From an uncultured Oscillospiraceae bacterium (GTDB taxonomy: Bacteria; Bacillota; Clostridia; Oscillospirales; Oscillospiraceae): DNA of 64,000 nt. The position numbers and the translations under genes are program-made. The stretch's first letter is position 1. Each line of letters begins with the position of its first letter. A model generated the notes under the pieces. The model was not told the origin of the DNA, made no database searches, and saw nothing but the letters and a program-made list of their open reading frames with translations. The stretch spans positions 55,149-119,148 of the forward strand of contig CAKTKC010000007.1 in the NCBI GenBank assembly GCA_934569225.1, in the 5' to 3' direction. This document shows positions 1-9,100 of the stretch, piece by piece.

Positions 1-102
1 GATTGGAGGGGGATTTGCTTAAAAACAGAGTCTTTTCATGGTGATAGCAAACACAGCAGCGGACATTTATCCCACACTTTAAAATTGAACGGAGGAAACC
101 AT

Positions 103-1407
103 ATGAAGAAAATTTTAGCGTTCATTCTTGCGGCAGCCATGCTGCTCTCCCTGTCGGCCTGTGCAAAGGACACCCCGCAGAATCCGGGTACGGAGGCAAA
201 TGCCGCCCCTGCGCAGACGGAGAATAACCCGTCCGCAGAGACGCCGGATACACCGGAACCGGTTGAGATCACCTTCTGGCATTCTTACAGCGAAGGTGAG
301 GAAAAAATCTTTACAGAGAGCGTTCTGACTGCGTTTGAACAGCAGTACCCGAATATCAAGGTAAACGCCATCCGGATGCCCTATGAGGGGCTGGACGAGC
401 AGTTGATCACTGCCGTCACAGGGGATGCTGCCCCGGATGTGATCCGTCTGGATCTGACATGGGTTTCCCAGATGGCAAAGCTGGGTGCTCTGGAATGTCT
501 CAACGATTATGCAGAGTTTGACGACATATCCGCCGGCATTATGCCCGGCTCCATGAGCACCACACTTTACAAGGGGCAGAATTATGGCCTTCCCCTCAAT
601 GCCAACACCACCGTTGCCGTATATAACAATGCAGTGCTTCAGGAATATGGCTTTGACGCACCGCCTGAGACGCTGGATGCGCTGATGGGTGCTCTGGACA
701 AAACCGACCCCGCTGAGGAAAAATGGCTGTTTGCCGTGTCCGGCTCCTATAACTGGGCGATGCTCCCGTTTATCTGGACCCTGGGCGGTTCCGTCACCGA
801 CGGGGATTATACGACGGCTTCCGGCTACCTGAACGGAGCGGACACGGTGAAGGCGCTGGATACCATCGTGGGATGGTACCGAGACGGCGTCATTGGCCCC
901 GCCATTATGGGAGAGCAGCCCGATGGATGGGGCGGCATTGAAGCCGGAAACTATACGATGATCGTGGAAGGCCCCTGGTTCTTCAGCTCTGAGGACAAGC
1001 TTGACACCTATACGCCGGCGCTGATGCCCTCTGTAGACGGCCGGAGCATCTCCATTGTAGGCGGCGAGGACATCGTCATGACCTCGACCAGCAGCAAAAA
1101 GGACGCGGCCTGGACCTTCATGAAGTTTATGCTGGAGGACGCACAGCAGGTTGCCATGGCGGGTGCCGGTATGATCCCGGTCACCTCCTCTGCCATGGAA
1201 AAGGTGGACACCAGTGGTTCGCCGTACGTAGAGGTGTATATGGAGCAGCTGAAGACGGCGCAGGCGCGGATTCCGTGCTCCAGCTGGCCGACCATCGAGA
1301 CGATCCTCAACACTGCCTTTGAGAGCGTGCTCCGGGGGCAGGCGTCCTCCCAGGAGGCGCTGGATGATGCGGCGGCGCAGATCGACGCGCTGCTGGCACA
1401 GGAATGA
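103..1407 (+). CDS. Sugar-binding lipoprotein of a maltodextrin-type ABC importer
   Basis: Extracellular family-1 solute-binding protein, probably for maltodextrins or related oligosaccharides, 434 residues. The N-terminus MKKILAFILAAAML is a lipoprotein signal with Cys20 as the lipidated residue (LSLSAC), followed by a low-complexity Thr/Pro/Glu linker and a periplasmic-binding fold beginning near VEITFWHSY. An in-frame TTG lies 18 bases upstream, but GGAGGAA at 91-97 fits the ATG at 103. It heads an operon with two permeases and two GH13 enzymes, which is the basis for the substrate guess. No regulator gene is next to it in the window. Confidence 0.9.
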   Translation: MKKILAFILAAAMLLSLSACAKDTPQNPGTEANAAPAQTENNPSAETPDTPEPVEITFWHSYSEGEEKIFTESVLTAFEQQYPNIKVNAIRMPYEGLDEQLITAVTGDAAPDVIRLDLTWVSQMAKLGALECLNDYAEFDDISAGIMPGSMSTTLYKGQNYGLPLNANTTVAVYNNAVLQEYGFDAPPETLDALMGALDKTDPAEEKWLFAVSGSYNWAMLPFIWTLGGSVTDGDYTTASGYLNGADTVKALDTIVGWYRDGVIGPAIMGEQPDGWGGIEAGNYTMIVEGPWFFSSEDKLDTYTPALMPSVDGRSISIVGGEDIVMTSTSSKKDAAWTFMKFMLEDAQQVAMAGAGMIPVTSSAMEKVDTSGSPYVEVYMEQLKTAQARIPCSSWPTIETILNTAFESVLRGQASSQEALDDAAAQIDALLAQE

Positions 1408-1471
1408 TCTCCGGTTCCGCGAGGGGGTTACAGCCCCTCGCGGAAGAAATCAGGCGAATCGAGGTGCAGCG

Positions 1472-2377
1472 ATGCAGACGGGAAAAAGAAAATTGCAAGC
1501 CGGCCTGCAGCAGTGGATGCAGGCATTGCCGTTTCTGCTGGCCGGTTTTGTACTGATGGCGCTTTTTGTGCTTTATCCGCTGGTTCGGAATATCTGGATC
1601 AGCTTTACAGACTTCAATGTCATCCAGAACCGACCCAATGCATGGGTCGGCCTCCGGAACTATCTCAGCCTGCTGTCAGACCAGAACTACCGGATCGCGT
1701 TCCGGAACACCATTCTGTACGCCCTGGTAACGGTACCCGGACAAATGGCCTGCGGACTGGTGCTGGCATGTCTGGTCAATTCCGTCCGGCGGGGACAGAC
1801 GGCGTTCAAGGTGATCTGTTACCTGCCGGTCATCACCTCCTGGGTTGTGGTATCCATGGTGTTCAAATATCTGTTTATGTCCGGCAAGGGCGGCATGGTC
1901 AACTACATTCTGATGCAGCTGCACCTCGTTGAAAGCCCGGTCTCTTGGCTTCAGCATACCTGGACTGCCAACCTGGTGTTGTGGTTGTTTGGTATCTGGA
2001 AGGGGACAGGCTGGGTCATGGTGATTTACATGGCCGCTTTGCAGGGAATTCCCCAGGAGATCTATGAGGCGGCTGAGCTGGACGGTGCCAATGGCATCCG
2101 CCGTTTCTTTGCCATTACGCTGCCCATGGTGCGCAATACCACAAATTATCTGCTGACCGTTCTGACCATCGGCGCATTCGGCGCATACATCCATGTCATG
2201 ATGATCACGGACGGCGCGCCGCTGGGCACGACCAATGAGCTGATGAACTATATGTACAACACCGCATTCTCGACCTTCGATTTTGGCTCCGCCGCAGCAC
2301 AGGCTGTGCTGATGGGCGTTATTGTGCTGCTTCTGACGCTGCTGCAGCGAAGAGTCTCCCGGGATCAGACCGCGTAA
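1472..2377 (+). CDS. Sugar ABC transporter permease, MalF/UgpA type
   Basis: Inner-membrane permease of a carbohydrate importer, 301 residues with about six hydrophobic segments. The permease EAA loop that contacts the ATPase is visible near residues 198-218 (YEAAELDGANGIRRFF). The ORF is open further upstream, but GAGGTG at 1461-1466 places the start at ATG 1472, ahead of MQTGKRK and the first membrane segment. It lies 64 bases after the binding protein and 12 bases before the partner permease, so all three should be co-transcribed. Confidence 0.93.
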   Translation: MQTGKRKLQAGLQQWMQALPFLLAGFVLMALFVLYPLVRNIWISFTDFNVIQNRPNAWVGLRNYLSLLSDQNYRIAFRNTILYALVTVPGQMACGLVLACLVNSVRRGQTAFKVICYLPVITSWVVVSMVFKYLFMSGKGGMVNYILMQLHLVESPVSWLQHTWTANLVLWLFGIWKGTGWVMVIYMAALQGIPQEIYEAAELDGANGIRRFFAITLPMVRNTTNYLLTVLTIGAFGAYIHVMMITDGAPLGTTNELMNYMYNTAFSTFDFGSAAAQAVLMGVIVLLLTLLQRRVSRDQTA

Positions 2378-2389
2378 AGGAGAGACGGT

Positions 2390-3220
2390 ATGAGACGTAT
2401 TATGACTTTGGTTCCCAAATATCTGGCGCTGATATGCTTTGCGCTGGCGGCGCTGATCCCGTTTCAGTATATGCTGGCAACGGCCATGACGCCGTCCAGC
2501 TACTCCATGCCGTATCCGCCCATCCTGTTCCCGGAAACCATGTACTGGGGCAACTTTGCGGAAGCGTGGAATGCCAATCATTTCAGCCAATACTTCCTGA
2601 ACAGTCTGATCATTGCGGCAGTGGCCACGGTGGTAATCATGCTGGTGTCCTCTGCCGGGGCATATGCCTTTGCGCGGATGAAATTTCCCGGCAGGGATGT
2701 CCTGTTCTATCTGTACCTGTTTTCCATGATGGTGCCGACGGTAACAAACCTGATCCCGCAGTTCCTGCTGATGAAGGATATGAAGCTGGTGGACAGTTAT
2801 CTGGGGCTGCTTCTCATCTACATCGGAATCGGTGTCCCCCAGAATACATTCTTTTTACGGAACTTTTTCCTGGGGCTGCCCAGAGAGCTGGAGGAGGCTG
2901 TGATCATCGACGGCGGAAACCGTTGGCAGATCTACTGGAAAATGGTTCTGCCGCTGTCCAAGCCGGCGCTTGGCACCTTTGCCATTCTGGCCTATTCCAA
3001 TGTCTGGGACGAATTTCTGATCGCCCTGACCATGATCAAGACGCCGGAAAAGCGGACGCTGCCCATTGCACTGCGCCTGTTTCAGGGGCAGAACCTCAAC
3101 AACTGGGGGCTGATTTTTGCGGCGTCGGTGATCGCCGTAGTCCCGATTTTGCTGATCTATATTGTCATGCAGAAAAAACTGATCCATGGCGGCGCCATGG
3201 ATGGAATGCTGAAAGGGTGA
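2390..3220 (+). CDS. Sugar ABC transporter permease, MalG type
   Basis: Second permease subunit, 276 residues with six predicted membrane helices and an EAA loop near residues 166-190 (ELEEAVIIDGGNRWQIYW). It pairs with the upstream MalF-type subunit. AGGAGAGACGGT precedes the ATG. No ATPase gene is in the operon; in Firmicutes such importers commonly share an MsmX/UgpC-type ATPase encoded elsewhere, and I infer that here. It ends 3 bases before the glucosidase gene at 3224. Confidence 0.93.
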   Translation: MRRIMTLVPKYLALICFALAALIPFQYMLATAMTPSSYSMPYPPILFPETMYWGNFAEAWNANHFSQYFLNSLIIAAVATVVIMLVSSAGAYAFARMKFPGRDVLFYLYLFSMMVPTVTNLIPQFLLMKDMKLVDSYLGLLLIYIGIGVPQNTFFLRNFFLGLPRELEEAVIIDGGNRWQIYWKMVLPLSKPALGTFAILAYSNVWDEFLIALTMIKTPEKRTLPIALRLFQGQNLNNWGLIFAASVIAVVPILLIYIVMQKKLIHGGAMDGMLKG

Positions 3221-3223
3221 GTT

Positions 3224-4975
3224 ATGCAGATTTTACGTTACGAAATCGAGCATCATGCCGCCTATCCATGGCAGCTTGTGCAGGGCAGGATCTGCCATCT
3301 CCGCCTGCGCACCGGGGAAGCGCTGCAATCGGCTGCGGTTCTGTACGGCGACCCCTTCTGGTTTTCCGGCGGAGAGAAACAGCCTGTTCTGACGCGAAGC
3401 GAGATGCAGCCTGCTCTGCGCTGCTCTGGGGAACAGTATTATTCTGTTTCGGTTCCCATGGGGACCCACAAGCTGCGCTATCATTTTGTGCTGACGCTGG
3501 AAGATGGGAGCACGGTGTATCTCTCGGAGCTGGGCGTCACGCCGCCGCTGCCGGAATCCGTGCTGCGGCCGTTCAATGTTCCCTACGTGTATGCCGGAGA
3601 TCACCCCGCCCCTCCGGACTGGGTGGAGGGCTTCCTCTGGTATCAGATCTTTCCGGATCGTTTTTGTGACGGGAAGGAAAACCGGGGGAGTGGGGATTTT
3701 ATTCCGACGCGGGGAAATTTCTTTGGCGGTTCCTTGCAGGGGATCACCGGGAAAATTCCCTATCTCCGGGAACTTGGCGTGCAGGGAATTTATCTCAATC
3801 CCATTTTCCAGAGCGACTCCAACCACAGATATGACGCCGTTTCCTATACCGAGCTTGACCCGCGTCTCGGCGGAAAAAGGGACTTCCGCATCCTGGTTGA
3901 AACACTTCATCAGGCGGGAATGCGGATTATGCTGGACGGTGTGTTCAACCACTGCGGCTGGCGTCACCCATTTTGGCAGGATGTGCGTCTCCATGGAAAG
4001 GCATCCCGGTACTACGACTGGTTTTGCGTCTATGACGCCGGGGAGCTGTCCCGGCTGCCGCTGGAGCAGCTTTCAGACCGGCGCATGAAAGAGGATCCGC
4101 CCTATGAGTGCTTCGCCTTTGCGGCCAATATGCCGAAGTGGAACACCGAAAACCCTGAGGTGATCGGGTATCTGGTTTCCATCGCGGAGCGGTGGACGAG
4201 GGAATACGGCATTGACGCCTGGCGGCTGGATGTCCCGGATGAAGTCAGCCTGCGGTTCCTCCACGCATTCCGAGCCAGAATGCGCAGCTGCAATGCGGCG
4301 GTATATGTGATCGGGGAGATCTGGCAGGACGCCGGGTGGTGGCTGGAACACTCTGTCTTCGACGGCGTTATGGATTATCCGCTCTACCATGCCATCCGCG
4401 ATTTTGCGATGACCCATACAGACCCACTGGAAACCTTCGCCCACCGGATCCGGCGTTGGTATGCCGCGACGCCGGAGGCGGTTCATCCGTACCAGTGGGC
4501 TTTCTGCTCCAACCATGATGTGCCCCGGGCGCTTTCCCTCTGCGGCGGGAACAAATCGGATTTCCAGCTTGCCTATGTGCTGGCGGCGCTGCTGGGCGGC
4601 AATCTGAGCGTGTACTATGGGGATGAAATTGCGATGGACGGCGGCCAGGATCCGGACAACCGGCGCCCTATGCGCTGGACGGATCCGGAAGAGGAAATCC
4701 GGGGCTTTTTTCACAGCCTGTTGCGGCTGAAACGGGATGTGCTGCGGCACTGCTGCCTGACGGCGATGGAGCTGACAGACGCCCTGTATCTTCACTTTGA
4801 CGGGCCTGGTTACGGAATCCTGGCCGTTGTAACGGAGCGGGGACAGGCTGTCACGCCCCAATTGGACGCTTCCGACAGCCTGCTGCTGGAATCGCCGGAA
4901 GGGCACGCGGCGGAGGGAGCGGTGCAGGGCTTTGCCGTGTTCCGGCGGGAGGCAGCGTATAATGGAAACACATGA
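3224..4975 (+). CDS. GH13 neopullulanase/cyclomaltodextrinase-type glucosidase
   Basis: Cytoplasmic alpha-glucan hydrolase, 583 residues with no signal peptide. Residues 1-120 look like the N-terminal beta domain (CBM34 type) of the neopullulanase/maltogenic amylase group. The catalytic barrel follows from GFLWYQIFPDRF. The GH13 triad is readable: nucleophile Asp336 in WRLDVPDE, acid Glu365 in VIGEIW and Asp432 in SNHDVPR. It probably cleaves imported linear or cyclic maltodextrins, but exact specificity cannot be read from sequence. It overlaps the next gene by 14 bases, which suggests translational coupling. Confidence 0.9.
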   Translation: MQILRYEIEHHAAYPWQLVQGRICHLRLRTGEALQSAAVLYGDPFWFSGGEKQPVLTRSEMQPALRCSGEQYYSVSVPMGTHKLRYHFVLTLEDGSTVYLSELGVTPPLPESVLRPFNVPYVYAGDHPAPPDWVEGFLWYQIFPDRFCDGKENRGSGDFIPTRGNFFGGSLQGITGKIPYLRELGVQGIYLNPIFQSDSNHRYDAVSYTELDPRLGGKRDFRILVETLHQAGMRIMLDGVFNHCGWRHPFWQDVRLHGKASRYYDWFCVYDAGELSRLPLEQLSDRRMKEDPPYECFAFAANMPKWNTENPEVIGYLVSIAERWTREYGIDAWRLDVPDEVSLRFLHAFRARMRSCNAAVYVIGEIWQDAGWWLEHSVFDGVMDYPLYHAIRDFAMTHTDPLETFAHRIRRWYAATPEAVHPYQWAFCSNHDVPRALSLCGGNKSDFQLAYVLAALLGGNLSVYYGDEIAMDGGQDPDNRRPMRWTDPEEEIRGFFHSLLRLKRDVLRHCCLTAMELTDALYLHFDGPGYGILAVVTERGQAVTPQLDASDSLLLESPEGHAAEGAVQGFAVFRREAAYNGNT

Positions 4976-6596
4976 CTGCTGGTGGAAGGAACGGGTGTTC
5001 TATGAGATCTACCCGCGCAGCTTTCAGGATTCCGACGGAGATGGGATAGGAGACTTGCGCGGCATTATCTCCCGCCTGGACTATCTCCAGTGGCTGGGGG
5101 TGGGCGCCGTGTGGCTCTGCCCAATCTATGACTCGCCCAATGCCGACATGGGCTATGATATCCGGAATTATGAGGCGGTCATGGCGGAATTCGGAACGAT
5201 GGAAGACTTCGACGAGCTGGTGACGCAGCTGCACCGCCGCGATATCAGACTTGTCATGGATCTGGTCGTAAATCACACCTCAGACGAGCATCCGTGGTTT
5301 CTGGAGGCCAGAACGGCGAAGGACAACCCATACCGGGATTATTATATCTGGCGTGACGGAAAGGACGGACGGGAGCCAAACAACTGGGCGTCGTTTTTTA
5401 CTCCCTCGGCCTGGACTTATGATGAGACCACGGCGCAGTGGTATCTGCATCTGTTCTCCGGGAAGCAGCCGGATCTGAACTGGGAAAATCCCAAACTCCG
5501 GCAGGAAATTTACGGGATGATGAACCGCTGGCTGGATCGCGGCGTAGACGGGTTCCGGATGGATGTGATAAGTCTTCTGGCCAAGCATCCGCAGCTGCCG
5601 GATGGAAAGGGAAGCGGCTATGTGTTTTCCCCGGAGTATTTTGCGTTCCAGCCCAGGCTGCACGACTATCTGCGGGAAATGCGAAGGGCGTGCTTTGACG
5701 GGCGGGACTGTATGTGTGTCGGGGAAACCAGCTTTGTCACCACGCAGAACGCCGGCTCTGTGGTAGACGACGGGCGGGAGCTGGATATGCTGTTCCAGTT
5801 TGACGTCATGGACATGGACAGCGGCGAGACCAAGTGGGATGCGCGGCCCTTTGACCTGATGCGATTCAAGCAGATCATCTCCGCATGGCAGGTGGCCATT
5901 GGGTGGAACACGCTGTTCTGGGGCAATCACGATCAGCCGCGCCTGGTCTCCCGTTTTGGCTGTATGCGGACAGAGACGCTGCGAAGGCGGAGTGCAGCCT
6001 GCCTTGCCACGGCCATGTATCTTCTGAAAGGAACCCCGTTTCTGTATCAGGGCGAGGAGATCGGCATGACCAACTGTCCTTTCTCTGATATCGGCGAACT
6101 GCGGGACGTGGAGAGCCTGAACCTGCTGCACCAGGCCGAAGAAAGCGGCAGGATGGACTGGGCATGGCAGGGTATCCGGAGCAAAGGCCGGGATAATGCC
6201 CGCACGCCTATGCAGTGGGATGCGTCGCCCAATGGAGGCTTTACGGATAGAACACCGTGGATCATGGTCAATCCCAACGCGCGGGAAATCAATGTGGCTG
6301 CGGCCATCCGCGACCCGGACTCGGTGCTGCATTATTACCGGGCGCTGCTTGCTCTGCGCAGAGAGCGGGATGTTCTGCGGTATGGTGATTTTTCGCTGCT
6401 GCTTCAGGAGCATCCCCAGGTGTTTGCCTATGCGCGGACTTTTGAGGGACAGCAAATACGGATTTATTGCAACTTTACAGACCGGGATGCCCCGCTGCCG
6501 GAAGCCTTCTGTAAAGAGAAGGTGCTTCTGACCAACGTGAACCGTGAGAAAACCGACGTTTTGCTTCCTTACGAAGCTGCGGTCGTTATGGCATAG
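4962..6596 (+). CDS. GH13 oligo-1,6-glucosidase/alpha-glucosidase
   Basis: Cytoplasmic exo-acting alpha-glucosidase of the GH13_31 type, 544 residues. It opens with the family signature WWKERVFYEIYPRSFQDSDG and carries the triad Asp201 (GFRMDVIS), Glu255 (CVGETSF) and Asp324 (GNHDQPR). It would release glucose from short malto- or isomalto-oligosaccharides. The ORF is open 10 codons further upstream; ATG 4962 is chosen because homologues begin at this point and an AGCGTATA-rich stretch precedes it, although the ribosome site is weak. This is the last gene of the operon and is followed by a terminator. A paralogue lies at 56342-57991. Confidence 0.92.
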   Translation: METHDCWWKERVFYEIYPRSFQDSDGDGIGDLRGIISRLDYLQWLGVGAVWLCPIYDSPNADMGYDIRNYEAVMAEFGTMEDFDELVTQLHRRDIRLVMDLVVNHTSDEHPWFLEARTAKDNPYRDYYIWRDGKDGREPNNWASFFTPSAWTYDETTAQWYLHLFSGKQPDLNWENPKLRQEIYGMMNRWLDRGVDGFRMDVISLLAKHPQLPDGKGSGYVFSPEYFAFQPRLHDYLREMRRACFDGRDCMCVGETSFVTTQNAGSVVDDGRELDMLFQFDVMDMDSGETKWDARPFDLMRFKQIISAWQVAIGWNTLFWGNHDQPRLVSRFGCMRTETLRRRSAACLATAMYLLKGTPFLYQGEEIGMTNCPFSDIGELRDVESLNLLHQAEESGRMDWAWQGIRSKGRDNARTPMQWDASPNGGFTDRTPWIMVNPNAREINVAAAIRDPDSVLHYYRALLALRRERDVLRYGDFSLLLQEHPQVFAYARTFEGQQIRIYCNFTDRDAPLPEAFCKEKVLLTNVNREKTDVLLPYEAAVVMA

Positions 6597-6648
6597 AGCG
6601 GGAATGCCCATCCGCTTCAAAAAACTTGCTGCCGTTATTTTTAATCAA

Positions 6649-6701
6649 ACAGCGCTCTATCTGTCAGCATCAAGGCTGTCGGATGGAGCGCTGTTTTCTG
6701 T
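6649..6701 (+). terminator. Intrinsic terminator of the maltodextrin operon
   Basis: A 13-bp stem (ACAGCGCTCTATC at 6649-6661 with GATGGAGCGCTGT at 6682-6694, one G:U pair) has a further short CAGC/GCTG helix in its loop and is followed by TTTTCTGTT. Confidence 0.85.
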
Positions 6702-6883
6702 TATACGACTTTCGCCGGCCTGCATACTGCGGCACATTCCTTCGGCACCGGCTGACGGGAATACCCGCCAAAAACGGCTTTATTCGTGGAGCTTGCCCCT
6801 CAGCGGAACGCGGGGAGAAACGGATTCCCTATGCGCGGTATGTGCGAGACCCCACGCGGGTGGAAAAGCCTTGAGTTTCAATG

Positions 6884-7292
6884 TATCGCGGAGTTTGTCC
6901 CTCTACCATAAGAGGTGGGTGTATGGCCGGGAAATGCCGCGTTCCGCAGCGTTTGACACAGATGCTTGACTGCGCAGATTTAGCTCCCTCGCTTCCAGCC
7001 TGCCTAAGTTGTCCCGCTTCCGCTTCACGGAAAAACGTATGAAAATGAACGCCCTCCAACCCGCAGTCGCGAGTGTGTTTTTCCCCTTTTGACTGCTCAG
7101 CTGACTGCGCTGCGGCGGCAAGCCGGAGAATAGGGGTTGAGGATCTGCGGATGAAACCCACTGCGCTTATAAAAAATTCAAAACTTCCCCTCTAAATTGG
7201 CGCAAATCTGTTGCGTTTTAGAGAAGCCCGTGGTATAATACGGATGATAAATGTATGTGGAATGCTCCCATAGAGGGACAAACTCCACGATA
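6884..7292. repeat. MITE-like element with 22-bp terminal inverted repeats
   Basis: GGAGTTTGTCCCTCTA at 6890-6905 is repeated exactly in inverse orientation at 7271-7286. With the adjoining bases the arms extend to 22 bp with one mismatch (6884-6905 and 7271-7292). The 409-bp interval has no convincing gene, though it stays open in several frames. No clear target duplication is visible. The promoter of the polysaccharide locus lies inside it. An intergenic mobile repeat is the simplest reading; a large RNA fold is the alternative. The remaining bases 6702-6883 show nothing I can name. Confidence 0.55.
7211..7239 (+). promoter_or_regulatory. Sigma-A promoter of the polysaccharide locus
   Basis: TTGCGT (7211-7216), a 17-base spacer and a perfect TATAAT (7234-7239). 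Transcription would start near 7246 and give a leader of about 310 bases before the Wzz-like gene. Confidence 0.75.
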
Positions 7293-7308
7293 TTTCCGCC
7301 GCCGTAGC

Positions 7309-7349
7309 AGCAAATCATTGGTGCCGCAGCAAAATGATTTGCTTTTTTG
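7309..7349 (+). terminator. Intrinsic terminator inside the polysaccharide leader RNA
   Basis: An 11-bp perfect stem, AGCAAATCATT (7309-7319) with AATGATTTGCT (7333-7343), a 13-base loop and a run of T. It lies about 65 bases after the predicted transcription start and 205 bases before the first gene, so it would stop transcription unless antitermination occurs. A further short helix, TCAGGA/TCCTGA, is present near 7477-7505. I did not recognise a known riboswitch. Confidence 0.75.
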
Positions 7350-7554
7350 CTTGCTTGGGTGAAGTAAACACTTATGCTGCATCAGCGTTCCGCAATGACC
7401 CCGAAAAATCAGACAGAAAATAGTAACGCAAGTTGTTCAAGCGGCCGAAAGGACATTGCCTGGATGAATCTGAGGCGCATGATCAGGACTATCTGCGTGG
7501 TTCCTGACGGCGACGGTACCCGATAAAAAAGATATTTGGAGGATGTTCCCAAAC

Positions 7555-8361
7555 ATGAATGAAGACAGGAATCCATACGTTCCAGCAGGCGGCACGGAGC
7601 TGTCACTGTGGGATATTGCAAAGGCGCTCCTGCGGCAATGCTATTGGCTGCTGCTTGCGGGAATTGTGATGGGAGCCGCGGTTTATGCCGCAGTGACCCT
7701 TTTTGTCACGCCAACCTATGAATCCGAAGTCAGTTTCTATGTGTATAACAGCTTAGATCATACACCGCAATCCGGAACGATCAACAACAGCGACCTCCAG
7801 GCTGCGGAAAATCTGGCAACGACCTATTCAAAGATTTTAGGAAGCAATTCCGTCTTGGATGCGGTGCTGGAAGATATGGATGCCAGCAGTGATTTTTCGA
7901 GAAAAGAACTCAGCAAAATGGTCAGCATATCCGTTATTTCCAACACGCAGCTGCTGGATGTGATTGTTACGACAACGGATGCGGAGCTTTCCTGCAAAAT
8001 TGCAGATTCTTTTGCGAAAGTTGCTCCAACTGAAATTGTCCGAATCACAAAGGCAGGCGGCGTTGAAGTTGTAGATCGTCCGGAAGTGGCAACGGAAAAA
8101 TCATCGCCGCGGGTCGTGTTTGACAGTGCGCTTGGTTTTATCGCGGGCATGATTCTGGCTTCCATTGTGCTTGTAATGCACATGCTGTCTGATGCGACAA
8201 TTTATTTGCCGGAGGACGTCGAAAGGCTGACAGGCGTAACGGTATTGGGACAAATACCCAATATCAATGTCACAAGCGGGAACTACACCTATTGGACACT
8301 GACGGAAGGGGGCACAGTTTACGATGGCTCGAGAACAGGGCAAGCACAAAGCCGTCAATGA
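7555..8361 (+). CDS. Wzz/CpsC-type polysaccharide chain-length and kinase-activator protein
   Basis: Membrane protein of 268 residues with the Wzz topology: a helix near residues 26-48 (YWLLLAGIVMGAAVYAAV), a large extracytoplasmic domain, and a second helix near 185-205. In Gram-positive capsule and EPS loci this CpsC/YveK family activates the neighbouring BY-kinase and affects chain length. An in-frame ATG at 7543 touches the ribosome site; GGAGG at 7538-7542 better serves ATG 7555. The gene overlaps the kinase gene by 38 bases. Confidence 0.9.
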   Translation: MNEDRNPYVPAGGTELSLWDIAKALLRQCYWLLLAGIVMGAAVYAAVTLFVTPTYESEVSFYVYNSLDHTPQSGTINNSDLQAAENLATTYSKILGSNSVLDAVLEDMDASSDFSRKELSKMVSISVISNTQLLDVIVTTTDAELSCKIADSFAKVAPTEIVRITKAGGVEVVDRPEVATEKSSPRVVFDSALGFIAGMILASIVLVMHMLSDATIYLPEDVERLTGVTVLGQIPNINVTSGNYTYWTLTEGGTVYDGSRTGQAQSRQ

Positions 8362-9100
8362 GGATATTGCGGCAAATCGCAAACGGCTGCTCAACAATGA
8401 CTCACCATTTGCAATAAAAGAAGCGTATGTGAAATTACGAACCAGTCTGATGTTCTGTATGGCGAAGGGCAAGGCCCTTCCGTGTACGACATTTGCAATC
8501 ACCAGCGCAAAGCCATCCGAAGGGAAAAGCCTGACCGCAGCCAACATTGCCATCAGCTATGCGATGCTCGGGAAAAAAGTTTTGCTTATTGATGCCGATA
8601 TGAGAAAACCGACGCAGCGGCGGCTTTGGAAAGCAGAACTATCTACGGGATTGTGCGACTTTTTGGCAAATATATGGCAGCTCGAGATGATGAAGGTGGA
8701 AAATCTTCCGCTTTGGCTTGCCTGCACAGGAACCATTCCTCCAAACCCGTCTGAGCTGCTTTCATCAGACAGAATGAAGCAGCTTATTGCAGAGTGTGCA
8801 AAACGTTATGACTACGTTATTGTCGATACGCCCCCAATCAATACCGTCGCCGACGCGCAAATCATTTCAACATATGTGGATGGAGTTGTCCTCGTCAGCA
8901 AATCCGGGAGCACGACTGCTGATGAACTGAATGCTGCCATTGCGGCGGTACATCGTGCCGGCGGGAATTTATGCGGTGTGGTATTGAATGATCTTAATAT
9001 GAAGTCGATCAAATATTCATACAAGTACAAATACGGTGATAAATACGGGTATGAATACGCCTATGCAGATCCTTACGAGGCACGGAAGCATGGCGATTGA
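8324..9100 (+). CDS. CpsD/CapB-type tyrosine autokinase (BY-kinase)
   Basis: Cytoplasmic bacterial tyrosine kinase that controls polysaccharide assembly, 258 residues. Walker A is SAKPSEGKS (61-69), Walker A' is LLIDADMRKP (88-97) and Walker B is in DYVIVDTPP. The C-terminal tail near residues 229-249 is the expected autophosphorylation cluster, with nine tyrosines within about 21 residues. In Gram-positives the kinase and its membrane activator are separate proteins, as here. Its stop overlaps the start of the phosphatase gene. Confidence 0.95.
   Translation: MAREQGKHKAVNEDIAANRKRLLNNDSPFAIKEAYVKLRTSLMFCMAKGKALPCTTFAITSAKPSEGKSLTAANIAISYAMLGKKVLLIDADMRKPTQRRLWKAELSTGLCDFLANIWQLEMMKVENLPLWLACTGTIPPNPSELLSSDRMKQLIAECAKRYDYVIVDTPPINTVADAQIISTYVDGVVLVSKSGSTTADELNAAIAAVHRAGGNLCGVVLNDLNMKSIKYSYKYKYGDKYGYEYAYADPYEARKHGD

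Noticed and set aside
6829..7161. Coding frames of 72-110 residues inside the inverted-repeat element (minus strand)
   Set aside because: Several overlapping frames are equally open, none has a ribosome site, and residue composition is that of non-coding GC-rich DNA.
7320..7540. c-di-GMP riboswitch or RfaH-type ops element in the polysaccharide leader
   Set aside because: The GAAA-containing stretch near 7444 lacks the rest of the c-di-GMP aptamer pattern, and CGTAGCAG near 7303 is only a partial match to ops.
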